A DNA stretch of 64,000 nt from Pyrinomonadaceae bacterium (GTDB lineage: Bacteria; Acidobacteriota; Blastocatellia; Pyrinomonadales; Pyrinomonadaceae): positions 62,001 through 126,000 of the forward strand of contig JAVEDP010000022.1 of the NCBI GenBank assembly GCA_030841085.1, given 5' to 3'. This document shows, piece after piece, positions 44,518 to 53,322 of the stretch. Below the pieces are notes generated by a model, which ran no database searches, had not been told where the DNA came from, and saw nothing but the letters and a program-made list of their open reading frames with translations. The translations under genes and the position numbers were made by a program. Within the stretch, counting starts at the first letter, position 1; each line of letters opens with the position of its first letter.

Positions 44518-45843
44518 TCACTCAATCTTCTTGCCAACTTCGTCGACGTTGGAGAGCAGATGTGTAACCTGACCCTGCGCGTTGCGCTCGAAGGTGATCA
44601 CGTCGGGAATGTCGGCGGCTGTGAATTCGGTTGCCGAGATGGGAACCAATTCGATCTTGTGCGGGTCGCTGGCAAACTGAATGAAGAGTTTGTTGCCGCC
44701 GTTGAGATTGTTGCCGCCGTTGGAATCTCCTTCGGTGCTAATCGTAATCATGAAGCCATCGTCGAAGCGGTAGCGACCGACATAGTCAGCGTAAGCATTG
44801 GTATCGATGCTGACGGCGACGACCGTTTTCTTGCTGTTGCGATCGCCGTAGCCGTGCTTCTGCCCACACGCGGGACATTCGGTGGGCGGTTCGGTGTTAT
44901 CGACCACATGATGAATCGGGCGGCGCGCGCGCAGGTATGCAAACAAATCCTTGAGATCGTCATCATTCAAATTACGAAAGACGATCCAGGGCATGAGCGA
45001 ACTCAACTTACGCGCCTTAACGTGTCCGGTGCGAATGGTGCTCCGGAAAAGCGCATCGTCGTAATAGCCGATGCCCGAAGAGTCAGGCGTGAGGTTGGCG
45101 CTGAAAACTTTTTCCTTGCCGCGCTCAATTAGATTGCCGCCTGCATAGAAGCCGGGAACGATGGGCGCTTCCCAGGCAGTGTGACAACCGGCACAGTCGG
45201 CGATGCGCGCGAGGTAGGCGCCGCGCTTGACTGCGTCCGACAGGTCAGGTTGCGGAACAGGATCGATAAGTGGCTCGAGGGTGGGAAGAGTCTTCTTCCG
45301 TTCTTCGGGAATATTTGTTTTCGGCAAAGGATTGTGCACGGGCGGCAGCGCGCGCAGGTAGACGATAACTGAAGCGAGGTCTTCATCAGACAAACTGCGG
45401 AATGAGCCGGACCACATTTGCGGATAGAGCAAGCGCCCGTCGTGACCAACACCTTCGCGAATGGCGCGCGCAAACATGTCATCGGTCCAGTCGCCGGCGC
45501 CGGTTTCTTTGTCGGGCGTGAGGTTAGGGGCAACCAGCCAGGGCCGATCTTCCCAGATGTGGCCGGCGCCTTTTTTGTTGGCGACTGGCGGCGCGCCGGG
45601 CTTGGTCCAATCACGATCCGAATGACAGATGAAGCATTGAAGCAAACTTTCGGTCAAATATTTGCCGCGCTCGAGCCGCGCCCGTGTGCGCTCGAAAACA
45701 ACATCACGCAGCGCGCGCGGTTGAAAAGTTTTGGACTGTTCGGGCGTAGGTGTCACTGGGGCGGGAACGGTTCGGTGACAGGCAGTAACCGTAGTGAGAA
45801 TAATGAAGACAGTCAGTAGCCTGCATGAGTTTACGTCAATCAT
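44518..45843 (-). CDS. Dihaem cytochrome c lipoprotein
   Basis: 441 residues. Lipoprotein signal ending in TVTAC (Cys21), then a first c-haem motif CFICH (70-74) and a second CAGCH (around residue 221), each in a cytochrome c fold with GHDGRLLYPQMWSGSFRSLS and DDLKDLFAYLRARRP between and after. A later CPACG pair is probably a zinc or disulfide motif. The C-terminal part (GRYRFDDGFMITISTEGD) is a separate beta domain. Such proteins act in electron transfer or as subunits of periplasmic oxidoreductases; the partner is not visible. The tail end lies in the low-complexity repeat edge at 44518. Confidence 0.87.
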   Translation of the reverse strand: MIDVNSCRLLTVFIILTTVTACHRTVPAPVTPTPEQSKTFQPRALRDVVFERTRARLERGKYLTESLLQCFICHSDRDWTKPGAPPVANKKGAGHIWEDRPWLVAPNLTPDKETGAGDWTDDMFARAIREGVGHDGRLLYPQMWSGSFRSLSDEDLASVIVYLRALPPVHNPLPKTNIPEERKKTLPTLEPLIDPVPQPDLSDAVKRGAYLARIADCAGCHTAWEAPIVPGFYAGGNLIERGKEKVFSANLTPDSSGIGYYDDALFRSTIRTGHVKARKLSSLMPWIVFRNLNDDDLKDLFAYLRARRPIHHVVDNTEPPTECPACGQKHGYGDRNSKKTVVAVSIDTNAYADYVGRYRFDDGFMITISTEGDSNGGNNLNGGNKLFIQFASDPHKIELVPISATEFTAADIPDVITFERNAQGQVTHLLSNVDEVGKKIE

Positions 45844-45867
45844 TCGATTTTGTTGTTAATCGCTCAG

Positions 45868-46215
45868 CTAATGAATATCCAGCGCGGCTTTGAGCCCATC
45901 TTCCAACTGTCTTAGTTCTATCGGATTCAACTCGCCGATTCGTTGGGTGAGCTTTGATCGATCCAAAGTGGTCACCTGATGACAGAGCGCAACGCTGGCT
46001 TTGCCCAGACCGGCTGTACCTTCCGGAAAGCGTACGGCAGAAGGTCCACGCCCCGCTTGTGCGGCGGAAGTCGAAAGCAGAATGACGATAATCGAGCGCC
46101 ACGCTTGGGTTTGATTAAAAGCGTTGTGTGAGATCACAATCACTGGACGTCGGCCCTGCTGCTCAGATCCTGAACGAGGAATAAGATCAGCCCAGTAGAC
46201 ATCGCCACGCTTCAT
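45868..46215 (-). CDS. mazF: MazF/PemK-family toxin (mRNA endonuclease)
   Basis: 115 residues, the family length. MKRGDVYWADLIPRSGSEQQ followed by GRRPVIVIS at the N-terminus and GRGPSAVRFPEGTAGLGKAS then LDRSKLTQRIG are the PemK/MazF hallmarks; the conserved basic and Ser/Thr residues of the mRNA-cutting site appear intact. The antitoxin gene lies directly upstream (five bases apart), as in typical operons. It is separated from the cytochrome gene by only 24 bases. Confidence 0.9.
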   Translation of the reverse strand: MKRGDVYWADLIPRSGSEQQGRRPVIVISHNAFNQTQAWRSIIVILLSTSAAQAGRGPSAVRFPEGTAGLGKASVALCHQVTTLDRSKLTQRIGELNPIELRQLEDGLKAALDIH

Positions 46216-46220
46216 GATCG

Positions 46221-46445
46221 TCAGTTTTGTTGTAATAGATGATCGTTCGCAGCAGCCTCGAAATCCGGATCAAGATCGGCAGTAGTTCCGGCGTATTGAG
46301 TGGCGTAGTCAGTGAGCGCTTGATGGAGATTTGTTCCCTTGAGGTTAGCTTGGCGTAGTGCCAATGAGTCCACAAAATCCTCGACTTCGGCCACGCGTTC
46401 AGGTGGCAGTTTCTTGATTTTTTCGATCAGTTCCTGTTGCTCCAT
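46221..46445 (-). CDS. Antitoxin of the MazF pair (DUF2281-like)
   Basis: 74 residues. The start IEKIKKLPPERVAEVEDFVD is typical of DUF2281-type and related antitoxins that dimerise through the first helix; the C-terminal acidic tail (TADLDPDFEAAANDHLLQ) would contact the toxin. An extended -10 promoter element (46453-46461) lies just upstream, so it is probably transcribed from there, with both genes co-regulated by the antitoxin. Confidence 0.82.
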   Translation of the reverse strand: MEQQELIEKIKKLPPERVAEVEDFVDSLALRQANLKGTNLHQALTDYATQYAGTTADLDPDFEAAANDHLLQQN

Positions 46446-46452
46446 GAGCAGA

Positions 46453-46461
46453 ATTATAGCA
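46453..46461 (-). promoter_or_regulatory. Extended -10 element of the toxin-antitoxin operon
   Basis: On the minus strand reads TGCTATAAT, a perfect extended -10. It ends seven bases before the antitoxin ATG, so the transcript is near-leaderless. No strong -35. Confidence 0.55.
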
Positions 46462-46649
46462 CGACACTATTGCTCACCCGAGACTCCAATAAGGCCCATC
46501 GCACGACGCGGCTGGGGGCTATTACACTTCGGCCTACTACACTTCATTACATGAGTGCTTCGATCGATCATTGAAGACTCTGAATCTTTGCAATTGGTTG
46601 GTGGAGCTAACGTGGGCCATGACATTTGAAGACGGAGATCCAATTAGCA

Positions 46650-47357
46650 CTACTCTTCGAGGCCTGCCGAGACTTCACTTTCTATTTGCCTCGCGAGCAG
46701 CTCCGCGGCTTTGTCCGGCAGCAGCCGAACAATTGTCTGCAGGCGCTCAAACGCAGATCTCATTTCTTTCGCGTTGCTGCGATACTGCGTCAACATTTCG
46801 GCGCGCGACTCGCCGGTCCATGAATCGAGCGTGGGCGCGCGTGGTCCAGGCAGTGATCTTCGCGCACGATCGATTGCCCGGTTCGCGCGTCGCCTCGCGG
46901 CCGGCAAGCGACTCGGTTGAGACCCCGCAGATTTAATAAGAGCGGCTACAAACCGGCTCATGAAGTCTTCACGCTCGGCATAGGCGCCAACGCTGGCAAG
47001 ACCATACAAGGTTCCGCCGCCGGCAATTATGTAGGCATTGCTCCAACTCGCATTGCCAATGTTGCTCAGTTTATCTCGCACTTCGTCTACTTGTTTGCGC
47101 CCAGCAACGGACAACCCTCTCGCCTGTAAGTCGTTGTCCGGACGACGGCAGTCGACGTAATAGTTAAACGCCTGCTTCATCCCATAGGTCGAGTAGTCCT
47201 TTGTCTTCTCGCCGTAAAGATCCGCAACCTTGTCGAGGCCCAGTTGCAAAACTTGCGGGCACGGCAGATCGAACTCCGGCTCCTGGGCAGCCCGAGCGCT
47301 GTGAACAAACCCGAGTAAGAGAAGCGCCAGAATGATGTGGCTGGTAAGTTTGTGCAC
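46650..47357 (-). CDS. Secreted protein of unknown function
   Basis: 235 residues: signal peptide (ILALLLLGFVHSARAAQ), then a helical domain with LPCPQVLQLGLDKVADLYGE and a later basic stretch RRRANRAIDRARRSLPGPRA. No family recognised. It starts six bases after the stop of the basic protein gene upstream (47364-47672), so the two are an operon. Upstream 46446-46649 holds nothing recognisable except the toxin-antitoxin promoter. Confidence 0.55.
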   Translation of the reverse strand: MHKLTSHIILALLLLGFVHSARAAQEPEFDLPCPQVLQLGLDKVADLYGEKTKDYSTYGMKQAFNYYVDCRRPDNDLQARGLSVAGRKQVDEVRDKLSNIGNASWSNAYIIAGGGTLYGLASVGAYAEREDFMSRFVAALIKSAGSQPSRLPAARRRANRAIDRARRSLPGPRAPTLDSWTGESRAEMLTQYRSNAKEMRSAFERLQTIVRLLPDKAAELLARQIESEVSAGLEE

Positions 47358-47363
47358 GAAGTT

Positions 47364-47672
47364 TCAGCGGGCAGAGCGTTTCTGTTTTAAGCGCTTTTTG
47401 AAAACGGACTCGGCGTGCGCTTCGCCTTTGCGTTTGCCCGTGGTCATCGCCGGAGTTGATGGCGAAGTGGTGCGTGGTGTGACGGCGTCGCCGCCTATGT
47501 TCTGTTGGGATCTGTCCGCAGCCATTTTGTTGGCACCGACGCGGCGGCCAAGGCGCGCGGGTGTGTCGTCCATCTCAGCGCGATTTTGATCGCGCGCGCC
47601 CGCGGTGCCCATTTGCTGGCCGCGCGGCTTGGTGCGTATGCCGGTTTTGTGCTGATCTTTTTTTGGCTTCAC
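47364..47672 (-). CDS. Small basic, probably disordered protein
   Basis: 102 residues from a GTG at 47672 with AGGAGGAG just upstream, the best ribosome site in the area, which argues the frame is real. The composition is rich in Lys, Arg, Gln, Gly and Thr (KPKKDQHKTGIRTKPRGQQM, KKRLKQKRSAR at the end), so it is likely disordered and may bind nucleic acid. No family recognised. It is the first gene of a two-gene operon with the secreted protein. Confidence 0.5.
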   Translation of the reverse strand: MKPKKDQHKTGIRTKPRGQQMGTAGARDQNRAEMDDTPARLGRRVGANKMAADRSQQNIGGDAVTPRTTSPSTPAMTTGKRKGEAHAESVFKKRLKQKRSAR

Positions 47673-47697
47673 CTACTCCTCCTCGTATTTGATCGCT

Positions 47698-47787
47698 CTT
47701 CTGTGCGTTCTCTGTGAACTCTGTGTCTCTGTGGTGGGCTGCGTGTGTCCACCACAGAGACACAAAGAACACAAAGGACGCATAGAG
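47698..47787. repeat. Inverted repeat between the basic-protein and DUF4388 genes
   Basis: GAACTCTGTGTCTCTGTGGT on one side, ACCACAGAGACACAAAGAAC on the other. It could act as terminator of the DUF4388 gene, whose stop lies at 47798 and which is transcribed towards the repeat. Confidence 0.7.
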
Positions 47788-47797
47788 AAATCCGTCG

Positions 47798-48517
47798 CTA
47801 GCGTTTCTCTTCGTCCAGTTGGCGCAGACTGTCGAGGATCAGGTTTGTGTTGCTGGCTGCCTCGATGCGAATAGGAAACATTTCCGCTGACTTTTGTAAT
47901 TCGAAACTGCCGCTGGTGATTTCAACGATGCGCCGGAAACCTGCTTCCGCCCTTTCGCCACTTGATTCAGCATCGACGATTCGTCCTTCGTTGAAGAACA
48001 CTTGACCGTTCTGTGTGTCATTCTCGAGAGTGAGCGTTCCCGTCAATTTTGCATTTTCAATAACCTGAATGGCGTCGAACACGTTGATCGCCGACAGGTC
48101 GCCCGCGAGTGTCGCGCCGCGCGTGCTCGTTGTTTGCGGCGCACCGCCTGTTTGTGGTCCCAGATCCGGCCGGCGCGTGCGGCGAATCGCTTCCAAACCG
48201 GTGGCGATGTTGATGCGCTTATCAAGTTGCTTCGCTTCGAGCAGGCGCTCGTAAGCGTTTTCAAAATCATCCCGCTCAACGTAAAGACTGGCCAGCGCCA
48301 GACATTGCCGCGCCGCCTCTTCGGATTGCTTTTGCAAGATGCAGACTTCGCGAATCCGCTCACGCAACGGAATCGAACGCGAGTTGCGCTCCAGCGCCGT
48401 GCGCAATCGCTTGAATGCTCGCTCGGGAGCTTTGTACTTAAGGAAGAGCTCCGCATCGAGCAAGGCCGTGTCGACTTCGCTGACATGCTCTGATGACGAT
48501 GATGAATGCTCGACCAT
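47798..48517 (-). CDS. TPR-like plus DUF4388 domain protein
   Basis: 239 residues. The first 110 residues are helical (LLDAELFLKYKAPERAFKRL, ALASLYVERDDFENAYERLL), TPR-like. The C-terminal half is DUF4388/PATAN-like: GDLSAINVFDAIQVIENAKL TGTLTLEND, GQVFFNEGRIVDAESSGERA. DUF4388 occurs in signalling proteins that influence gene expression or motility. The gene is divergent from the PilZ gene upstream across a 367-base repeat-rich gap. The function here is open. Confidence 0.82.
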   Translation of the reverse strand: MVEHSSSSSEHVSEVDTALLDAELFLKYKAPERAFKRLRTALERNSRSIPLRERIREVCILQKQSEEAARQCLALASLYVERDDFENAYERLLEAKQLDKRINIATGLEAIRRTRRPDLGPQTGGAPQTTSTRGATLAGDLSAINVFDAIQVIENAKLTGTLTLENDTQNGQVFFNEGRIVDAESSGERAEAGFRRIVEITSGSFELQKSAEMFPIRIEAASNTNLILDSLRQLDEEKR

Positions 48518-48884
48518 TCGAATTTATAGTTGCGGTTGCGATCGGTTTGAAATCAGGCGCGAGTTTATCACAGCACTCCTGGCTGGTTTGTGCGCTCAGG
48601 GAGGGCGAAAACGAGCGTATTGCAGCCAATCCTCGCGGCTTTGCCGCCATCCGTGCGGAAAGCCTATGGCTTACCGCACCGCACACCGTTCACCACCAGA
48701 GGCTATGCCTCGGCGTGGGGTTTCGATATTTGATAGCGACCGAGTAGGCGTAGCCTTAGACAACCCTCCAGCTACCGGTAAGCCATAGGCTTACCGCACG
48801 GAAAGCGGCAAAGCCGCAAGAGAGTGTGTTAGATTCTGCGCGTTGCGTCACAGCCCAGAGCAGCAGAACCGCAGGTCGCCCCGT
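48518..48884. repeat. Intergenic composite palindromic repeat
   Basis: The element spans 48631-48817: CGCGGCTTTGCCGCC at the left, CGGTAAGCCATAGGCTTACC and GCGGCAAAGCCGC at the right, plus two direct or inverse copies of AGCCTATGGCTTACCGCAC. No gene seen. It lies between two divergent genes. Confidence 0.75.
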
Positions 48885-49277
48885 ATGAAACAGTCGGAAA
48901 CCACTCGCCGCGTTTTTCGCCGGCGCGCTGCCCAGTTGGAAGTTAAGATTCGCTTCAAACCCGCGGCGTCGTTTACCAAAAGCGGCGACACCGAAAGGCT
49001 GGTGATGGGCCGCACGCGCGACATCAGCGAAACGGGAATGGCATTACTCGTCTCGGCAAGAAATATCGATCGCTACCTGACCCAAAAAGAGAATGGCTTT
49101 GACGTCGAACTAGGTTTGCCGGACGGCCTGGTGGTATTGCAGGCCTCGCCGGTCTACTTCAAAAAAGCTTCAGCCGGCGGCGTGGCGACTTACTTGATTG
49201 GCTGCCGCTTCACCGACGTGCCTGAGATGCAGCTCAATCGCCTCATCACATTTCTTCGCTCGCTGCCGGTTAGATAA
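48885..49277 (+). CDS. PilZ-domain protein
   Basis: 130 residues from the ATG at 48885 (a TTG at 48843 is possible). The cyclic-di-GMP motifs appear: RRVFRRRAAQLEVKIRF at the N-terminus (Arg-rich RxxxR) and TRDISETGMALLVS (D/N-x-S-x-x-G). The rest fits a single PilZ barrel (VVLQASPVYFKKASAGGVAT). No partner domain. It is divergent from the DUF4388 gene and convergent with the Oar-like gene. Confidence 0.83.
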   Translation: MKQSETTRRVFRRRAAQLEVKIRFKPAASFTKSGDTERLVMGRTRDISETGMALLVSARNIDRYLTQKENGFDVELGLPDGLVVLQASPVYFKKASAGGVATYLIGCRFTDVPEMQLNRLITFLRSLPVR

Positions 49278-49293
49278 AGAGTCCCGAAAAGTT

Positions 49294-52200
49294 TCAGAAG
49301 TCGAAGCGAATGCCGAGCCGGATTTGCCTGGGCCGCAGTGTGCGCGTGGTGACCAGGAATGAATCGAGGAACGCCTGGCGCTGTTCAGCGGTGGCGGTGG
49401 GCGCAAAGGAATTGAAATTGATGAACTCGCTGCCAAAACTAAAGACTGTTTTGTTCAGCACGTTATCGACTTCGATTACCGGTCGCAGGCGCATCTTTTC
49501 GTTGATACGAAATTCGCGCGTTATGTTCAGATCGAAAAAGAACTGGCCCGGTCCCTGGCCGGCATTGCGCGGCAAGTTTCCTGTCTGGCCAATGGTCGGC
49601 AACGCGAATTGAGTAAGAATCGCCGGGTCAATCGGATCGCCGGGCGCGCGCCAACGAAGCTGGTTTACGTCGCCGGTGAAAATCGGCCGATCGTTTCCCA
49701 CGTCGTCGAGATTGCGATCGACGCCGCCAACGGAAATGTTGAATGGCGCGCCTGAAGCCAAACGCACGATAGGCGCAAAACTCAACTTGCCAAGCTTACG
49801 CGGCGTTTCAAACGTTCCCGAGAAAACAAAGCGATGCCGGCGATCGAGCAAACTGTGAGCTCGTTCCGCAAAAAAGTTGCCGGGCGTCAGCGCGTCGGAA
49901 GTGTTCACAATGCCGTCGTCGGTCAAATGAGAAAAAGTGTAAGCAGCGCGGAAGGACAAACCAAAACCTGCCGTGCGCTTGAGGCGCTTGCGAATCTCAA
50001 ATGTCAAACCATGATAGAAACTGTTGCCGGAAGAGATGAGCTGCTCGATCTCTCCACGCGTCGGATCCGGCCGGAAGCGCGTCAGCGCCGCGAGCGCAAC
50101 CTCTACTTGCGTCGTCGAAGTAAAACTATTGAGATTGATTACCGAGATTGGAACGCCAAACTCGTTGACGCGAATAACGGCATTGGGGTTGGCGGGATCG
50201 AGTGGGCCAAGCACAAAGCGGACCAACTCGCCGGCCGTTGATGCGTTGTAGAGCGGGCGTGCACCGTTAGGGCCGGCGTGAAAGTTTGCAAAATCGCGCG
50301 ACGCCAGGTAATCGGAAAAACTCTTGAAACCCGCCGGCACACGCGGCGCGTTGACATTGAATTCGCGCCAAAGGTGCAGGCCGCGATTGCAGGTGTAGTT
50401 GGATTCGAAAACAAAGCCCTTGCCCAAATCTCTTTCGAAGCCGACGTTCGCCTGATAGCTTTCAGGAATGCGCAATCCCGGATCGAGACGGCGCGAGAAG
50501 CCCGCATTCAGAGTGCCGAATTGTTTTACCAGCGGTGAATCGGCAGTCAGCACCTGTGGAAATTTAAGATTTTTGGCAATGAAGTCGCGACGAAAAGCGG
50601 CGCTGCCCAGCAGACCGGTCGCCGGATCGATCAGATCGTTCGTGTCAAAAAAGAGTTGTTGAGCGCCGAGCGTAAAATCGTCGATGGTTCGCAGCAGCGC
50701 GCGATTGTAAAAAATTCCCGCCCCTAACCTGATCACTGTCTTGCCCGACTTAAACGGATCGTAAGCGAGGGAAACCCGCGGTCCAAAGTTATTCAAGTCG
50801 CGAATGATCGTTTCTTCTTCCCAACGCAAGCCATAACTAATGGTCAGATTTGGCCGCAGACGCCATTCATCCTGAATAAAGAAACCGAGATAATTGTTTT
50901 GTTGGGTTGATTCCGACTGAAAGTTTTGCCGAAAACGGCTGGGCGCCTTGGCCAAAAAATCCGCCGGGTTAGAAAAACTGAAAGTGCCCGAAATGTCTGA
51001 AAGATCAATGAAGGTCGAATTGATGCGTTGCACGTCGGCGCCGAATTTGAGCGAGTGCGCGCCCAGAACCCAGGAGACGATGTCCTGTGCCTGCATGCGA
51101 GACTCGCGGCGGTCGGTCGCTCCCGAAGTTGAGGAACCGGCGACGAGTGTACCTGAACGTTGATCCGGATCAGTGGCAGGCAGCGGATCGTCGAGCGTAA
51201 TTAGCACGACGGGACTGCGTCCGCCGCTCGCTGCGACTGCGGGCGTCAGCCGCGAATATTGAACCCGTGTTTGGTTGACGAGCGTCGGCGAAAGAACGAG
51301 GTTGTCGGTGTAAGAGATTGCGTCAGTTTTCCTGGTCTTGCCCAACAAGGCTTCGGCCAGCCGATTGCCACCGCCAAACTGCCGCAAGTTATTCAATCGT
51401 CCCAACTGATAAAGGATCGAGCCGTTGTGCACATCCGAGAACCTGTGATCCACACGCGTTGTGAAGATGTGATTTTTGGAAGGTGTCGAGACGGTTGAGA
51501 CAAATGGCGCGATTCCGGCATTTAAACGCAACGTGCCGATCAGGGCCGGATCGGTGACCGTCGGCGGCGGCAACGGAAAAAGCGGGTTCTGCTGAATCGG
51601 CACTAACGTGTCTATCGTTGCTGAGTCCACAACCGTGTCGTATTCGTAGGCGCTAAAAAAGAATGTGCGTTTCCGGCCGTCATACAACGGCAGCCTGAGC
51701 GGACCGCTCAACGTGAAACCGGGGTTGTGCTCTTCAAACGGCAAGCGGCTAAGACCTCTCGATTTATTGTTCGAAGTGTTCGCATTGAAAATGTCGTTGC
51801 GGAAAAAGTAGAACAGCCGACCACGATAACGATTTGAGCCACCGCGCGTGCGGATGTTGATGCGGCCGCCCGAGGCGCGTCCGTACTCAGACGAGAACTG
51901 GTTCGTGATGATCTGTACTTCTTCAACTGCCTCGATCGACGGTTGAAAGCGTTCACGCGCCGCGCGATCGTCGTTGTTATCAAGACCATCAATCGTGATG
52001 TTGTTGGAATACGCAGGACCACCCGAAAGTGAGAACGTGCCTGATTCTTCAGGAGTGTTCGCGGGACTGGTGTTGCGATCCTCGGCAAGGTCGCGCGTAG
52101 AAAGCGCTTCTTCGGAAACGCCAGGCAAGGTGAAGATCAGATCGAGCGGCGAGCGATTGGCGACAGGAAGCGATTCAACTTCAAGCGTGGTTACGGTGCC

Positions 52201-52629
52201 GCCGACGACAGTGCGCGTCGTGTCGACGGCCGGGGCGTCGGCTTCGGTTATGACCATCGCGCCGGCCTGGAGTTCCGGCGGTCGCAAGGTGAAATCTAGT
52301 TGCACGTTCTGGCCGGCTATCGTTTTCAGCGCCAGCAGTTCTTCCGGAGCAAAATTGGTAAATGAAACTTTTAGGTTGTAGACACCGGGCTCCAATTGAA
52401 TCAGACGATAGCGGCCCTCGCCATCGGTGACGACACTGCGTTCGTTACCGGTGCTGACCAACGTCGCGCTTACGGTCGCGCCGGGAATGATTGCGCCGTT
52501 TTGATCGGTGACGCGCCCCGTCATAGTTACGTTGTCGAGATCCTGGGCGGCAGTCGTCAATGGGTGCGCGAGCGTCGCCACTACGACCGCGAAAACAACG
52601 ACGCAAAAAAAGCGCGGACCGACATTCAT
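49294..52629 (-). CDS. Second Oar-like TonB-dependent transporter
   Basis: 1111 residues. Signal peptide (VVVFAVVVATLAHPLTTAAQ), then a carboxypeptidase-regulatory-like domain TMTGRVTDQNGAIIPGATVS (about 37-115), a plug-like region with LVFTLPG-like and NITIDGLDNNDDRAARERFQ, EVQIITNQFSSEYGRASGGR, then a barrel ending RQIRLGIRFDF with terminal Phe. It is the same family as the 14437-18216 gene but with different extracellular loops. Ligand unknown. Confidence 0.88.
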   Translation of the reverse strand: MNVGPRFFCVVVFAVVVATLAHPLTTAAQDLDNVTMTGRVTDQNGAIIPGATVSATLVSTGNERSVVTDGEGRYRLIQLEPGVYNLKVSFTNFAPEELLALKTIAGQNVQLDFTLRPPELQAGAMVITEADAPAVDTTRTVVGGTVTTLEVESLPVANRSPLDLIFTLPGVSEEALSTRDLAEDRNTSPANTPEESGTFSLSGGPAYSNNITIDGLDNNDDRAARERFQPSIEAVEEVQIITNQFSSEYGRASGGRINIRTRGGSNRYRGRLFYFFRNDIFNANTSNNKSRGLSRLPFEEHNPGFTLSGPLRLPLYDGRKRTFFFSAYEYDTVVDSATIDTLVPIQQNPLFPLPPPTVTDPALIGTLRLNAGIAPFVSTVSTPSKNHIFTTRVDHRFSDVHNGSILYQLGRLNNLRQFGGGNRLAEALLGKTRKTDAISYTDNLVLSPTLVNQTRVQYSRLTPAVAASGGRSPVVLITLDDPLPATDPDQRSGTLVAGSSTSGATDRRESRMQAQDIVSWVLGAHSLKFGADVQRINSTFIDLSDISGTFSFSNPADFLAKAPSRFRQNFQSESTQQNNYLGFFIQDEWRLRPNLTISYGLRWEEETIIRDLNNFGPRVSLAYDPFKSGKTVIRLGAGIFYNRALLRTIDDFTLGAQQLFFDTNDLIDPATGLLGSAAFRRDFIAKNLKFPQVLTADSPLVKQFGTLNAGFSRRLDPGLRIPESYQANVGFERDLGKGFVFESNYTCNRGLHLWREFNVNAPRVPAGFKSFSDYLASRDFANFHAGPNGARPLYNASTAGELVRFVLGPLDPANPNAVIRVNEFGVPISVINLNSFTSTTQVEVALAALTRFRPDPTRGEIEQLISSGNSFYHGLTFEIRKRLKRTAGFGLSFRAAYTFSHLTDDGIVNTSDALTPGNFFAERAHSLLDRRHRFVFSGTFETPRKLGKLSFAPIVRLASGAPFNISVGGVDRNLDDVGNDRPIFTGDVNQLRWRAPGDPIDPAILTQFALPTIGQTGNLPRNAGQGPGQFFFDLNITREFRINEKMRLRPVIEVDNVLNKTVFSFGSEFINFNSFAPTATAEQRQAFLDSFLVTTRTLRPRQIRLGIRFDF

Positions 52630-52824
52630 CAGGTGCCAGTTCAGACGAGCGGCGGTGAGTTACAGAAATCTGCGAACAAACGCGAATGCAGCGTTCGTGG
52701 ATCTAAAACTTTCTGCGTGGGTGATGTTAATGCTTTTTGGAAGCGCTCAGCGGCGGGCGAAATCTACCACGCCAGGTTAGGCATCACAAGAAGATTTATT
52801 TTTATGCCGAGAATCTTGTAACGA

Positions 52825-53223
52825 CTAACCGCGGAACGCGCGGCGGCGCAGGGCGGCGGTGCGGGTGAGTGGCACGAGCGCATCGCTGGTGCCTTCGGCG
52901 GGTGGTTCGCCAAAGTTGGTTAACTCTTCGGCGTGTGACTGGAGGTATTGAAAGAAGCGTTCAAACTCCTGCTGCATGGCATCCATCTTTTCGCGCATGT
53001 TTAGAATGATTTCCACGCCGGCGAGATTTACGCCAAGGTCGCGGGTTAGCGCGAGGATTAACTCAAGCCGTTCGAGATCGGGATCGGTGTAAAGACGCGT
53101 GTTGCCTTCAGAGCGCGATGGCTTGAGCAGCCCTTCGCGTTCATACATTCTGAGCGTCTGCGGATGCAAACTATATTGATCCGCGACCGCGCTGATGGTG
53201 TATGTCTTGGCTTTGCGTTTCAT
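52825..53223 (-). CDS. hspR: MerR-family heat-shock repressor HspR
   Basis: 132 residues from the ATG at 53223 (a frame start at 53307 reads upstream of the conserved part). N-terminal MerR helix-turn-helix: TYTISAVADQYSLHPQTLRM followed by YEREGLLKPSRSEGNTRLY, as in HspR, then a helical dimerisation region and a C-terminal tail. HspR represses dnaK operons and uses DnaK as a co-repressor. It is the last gene of the dnaK-dnaJ-hspR operon here. No clear HAIR motif was found upstream of dnaK. Confidence 0.88.
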   Translation of the reverse strand: MKRKAKTYTISAVADQYSLHPQTLRMYEREGLLKPSRSEGNTRLYTDPDLERLELILALTRDLGVNLAGVEIILNMREKMDAMQQEFERFFQYLQSHAEELTNFGEPPAEGTSDALVPLTRTAALRRRAFRG

Positions 53224-53322
53224 GTCGATTGGCCTTGGGTCTTTGGACTTTGGTCTTTGCACCGCACCACTCAAGCGTGCCTTCTTCTCACAAAGGCCAA
53301 AGACCAAAAACCAAAGACCGCT

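Noticed and set aside
44400-44521. CRISPR-like array
   Set aside because: Units are only seven bases, contiguous and drifting, with no spacers and no cas genes nearby.
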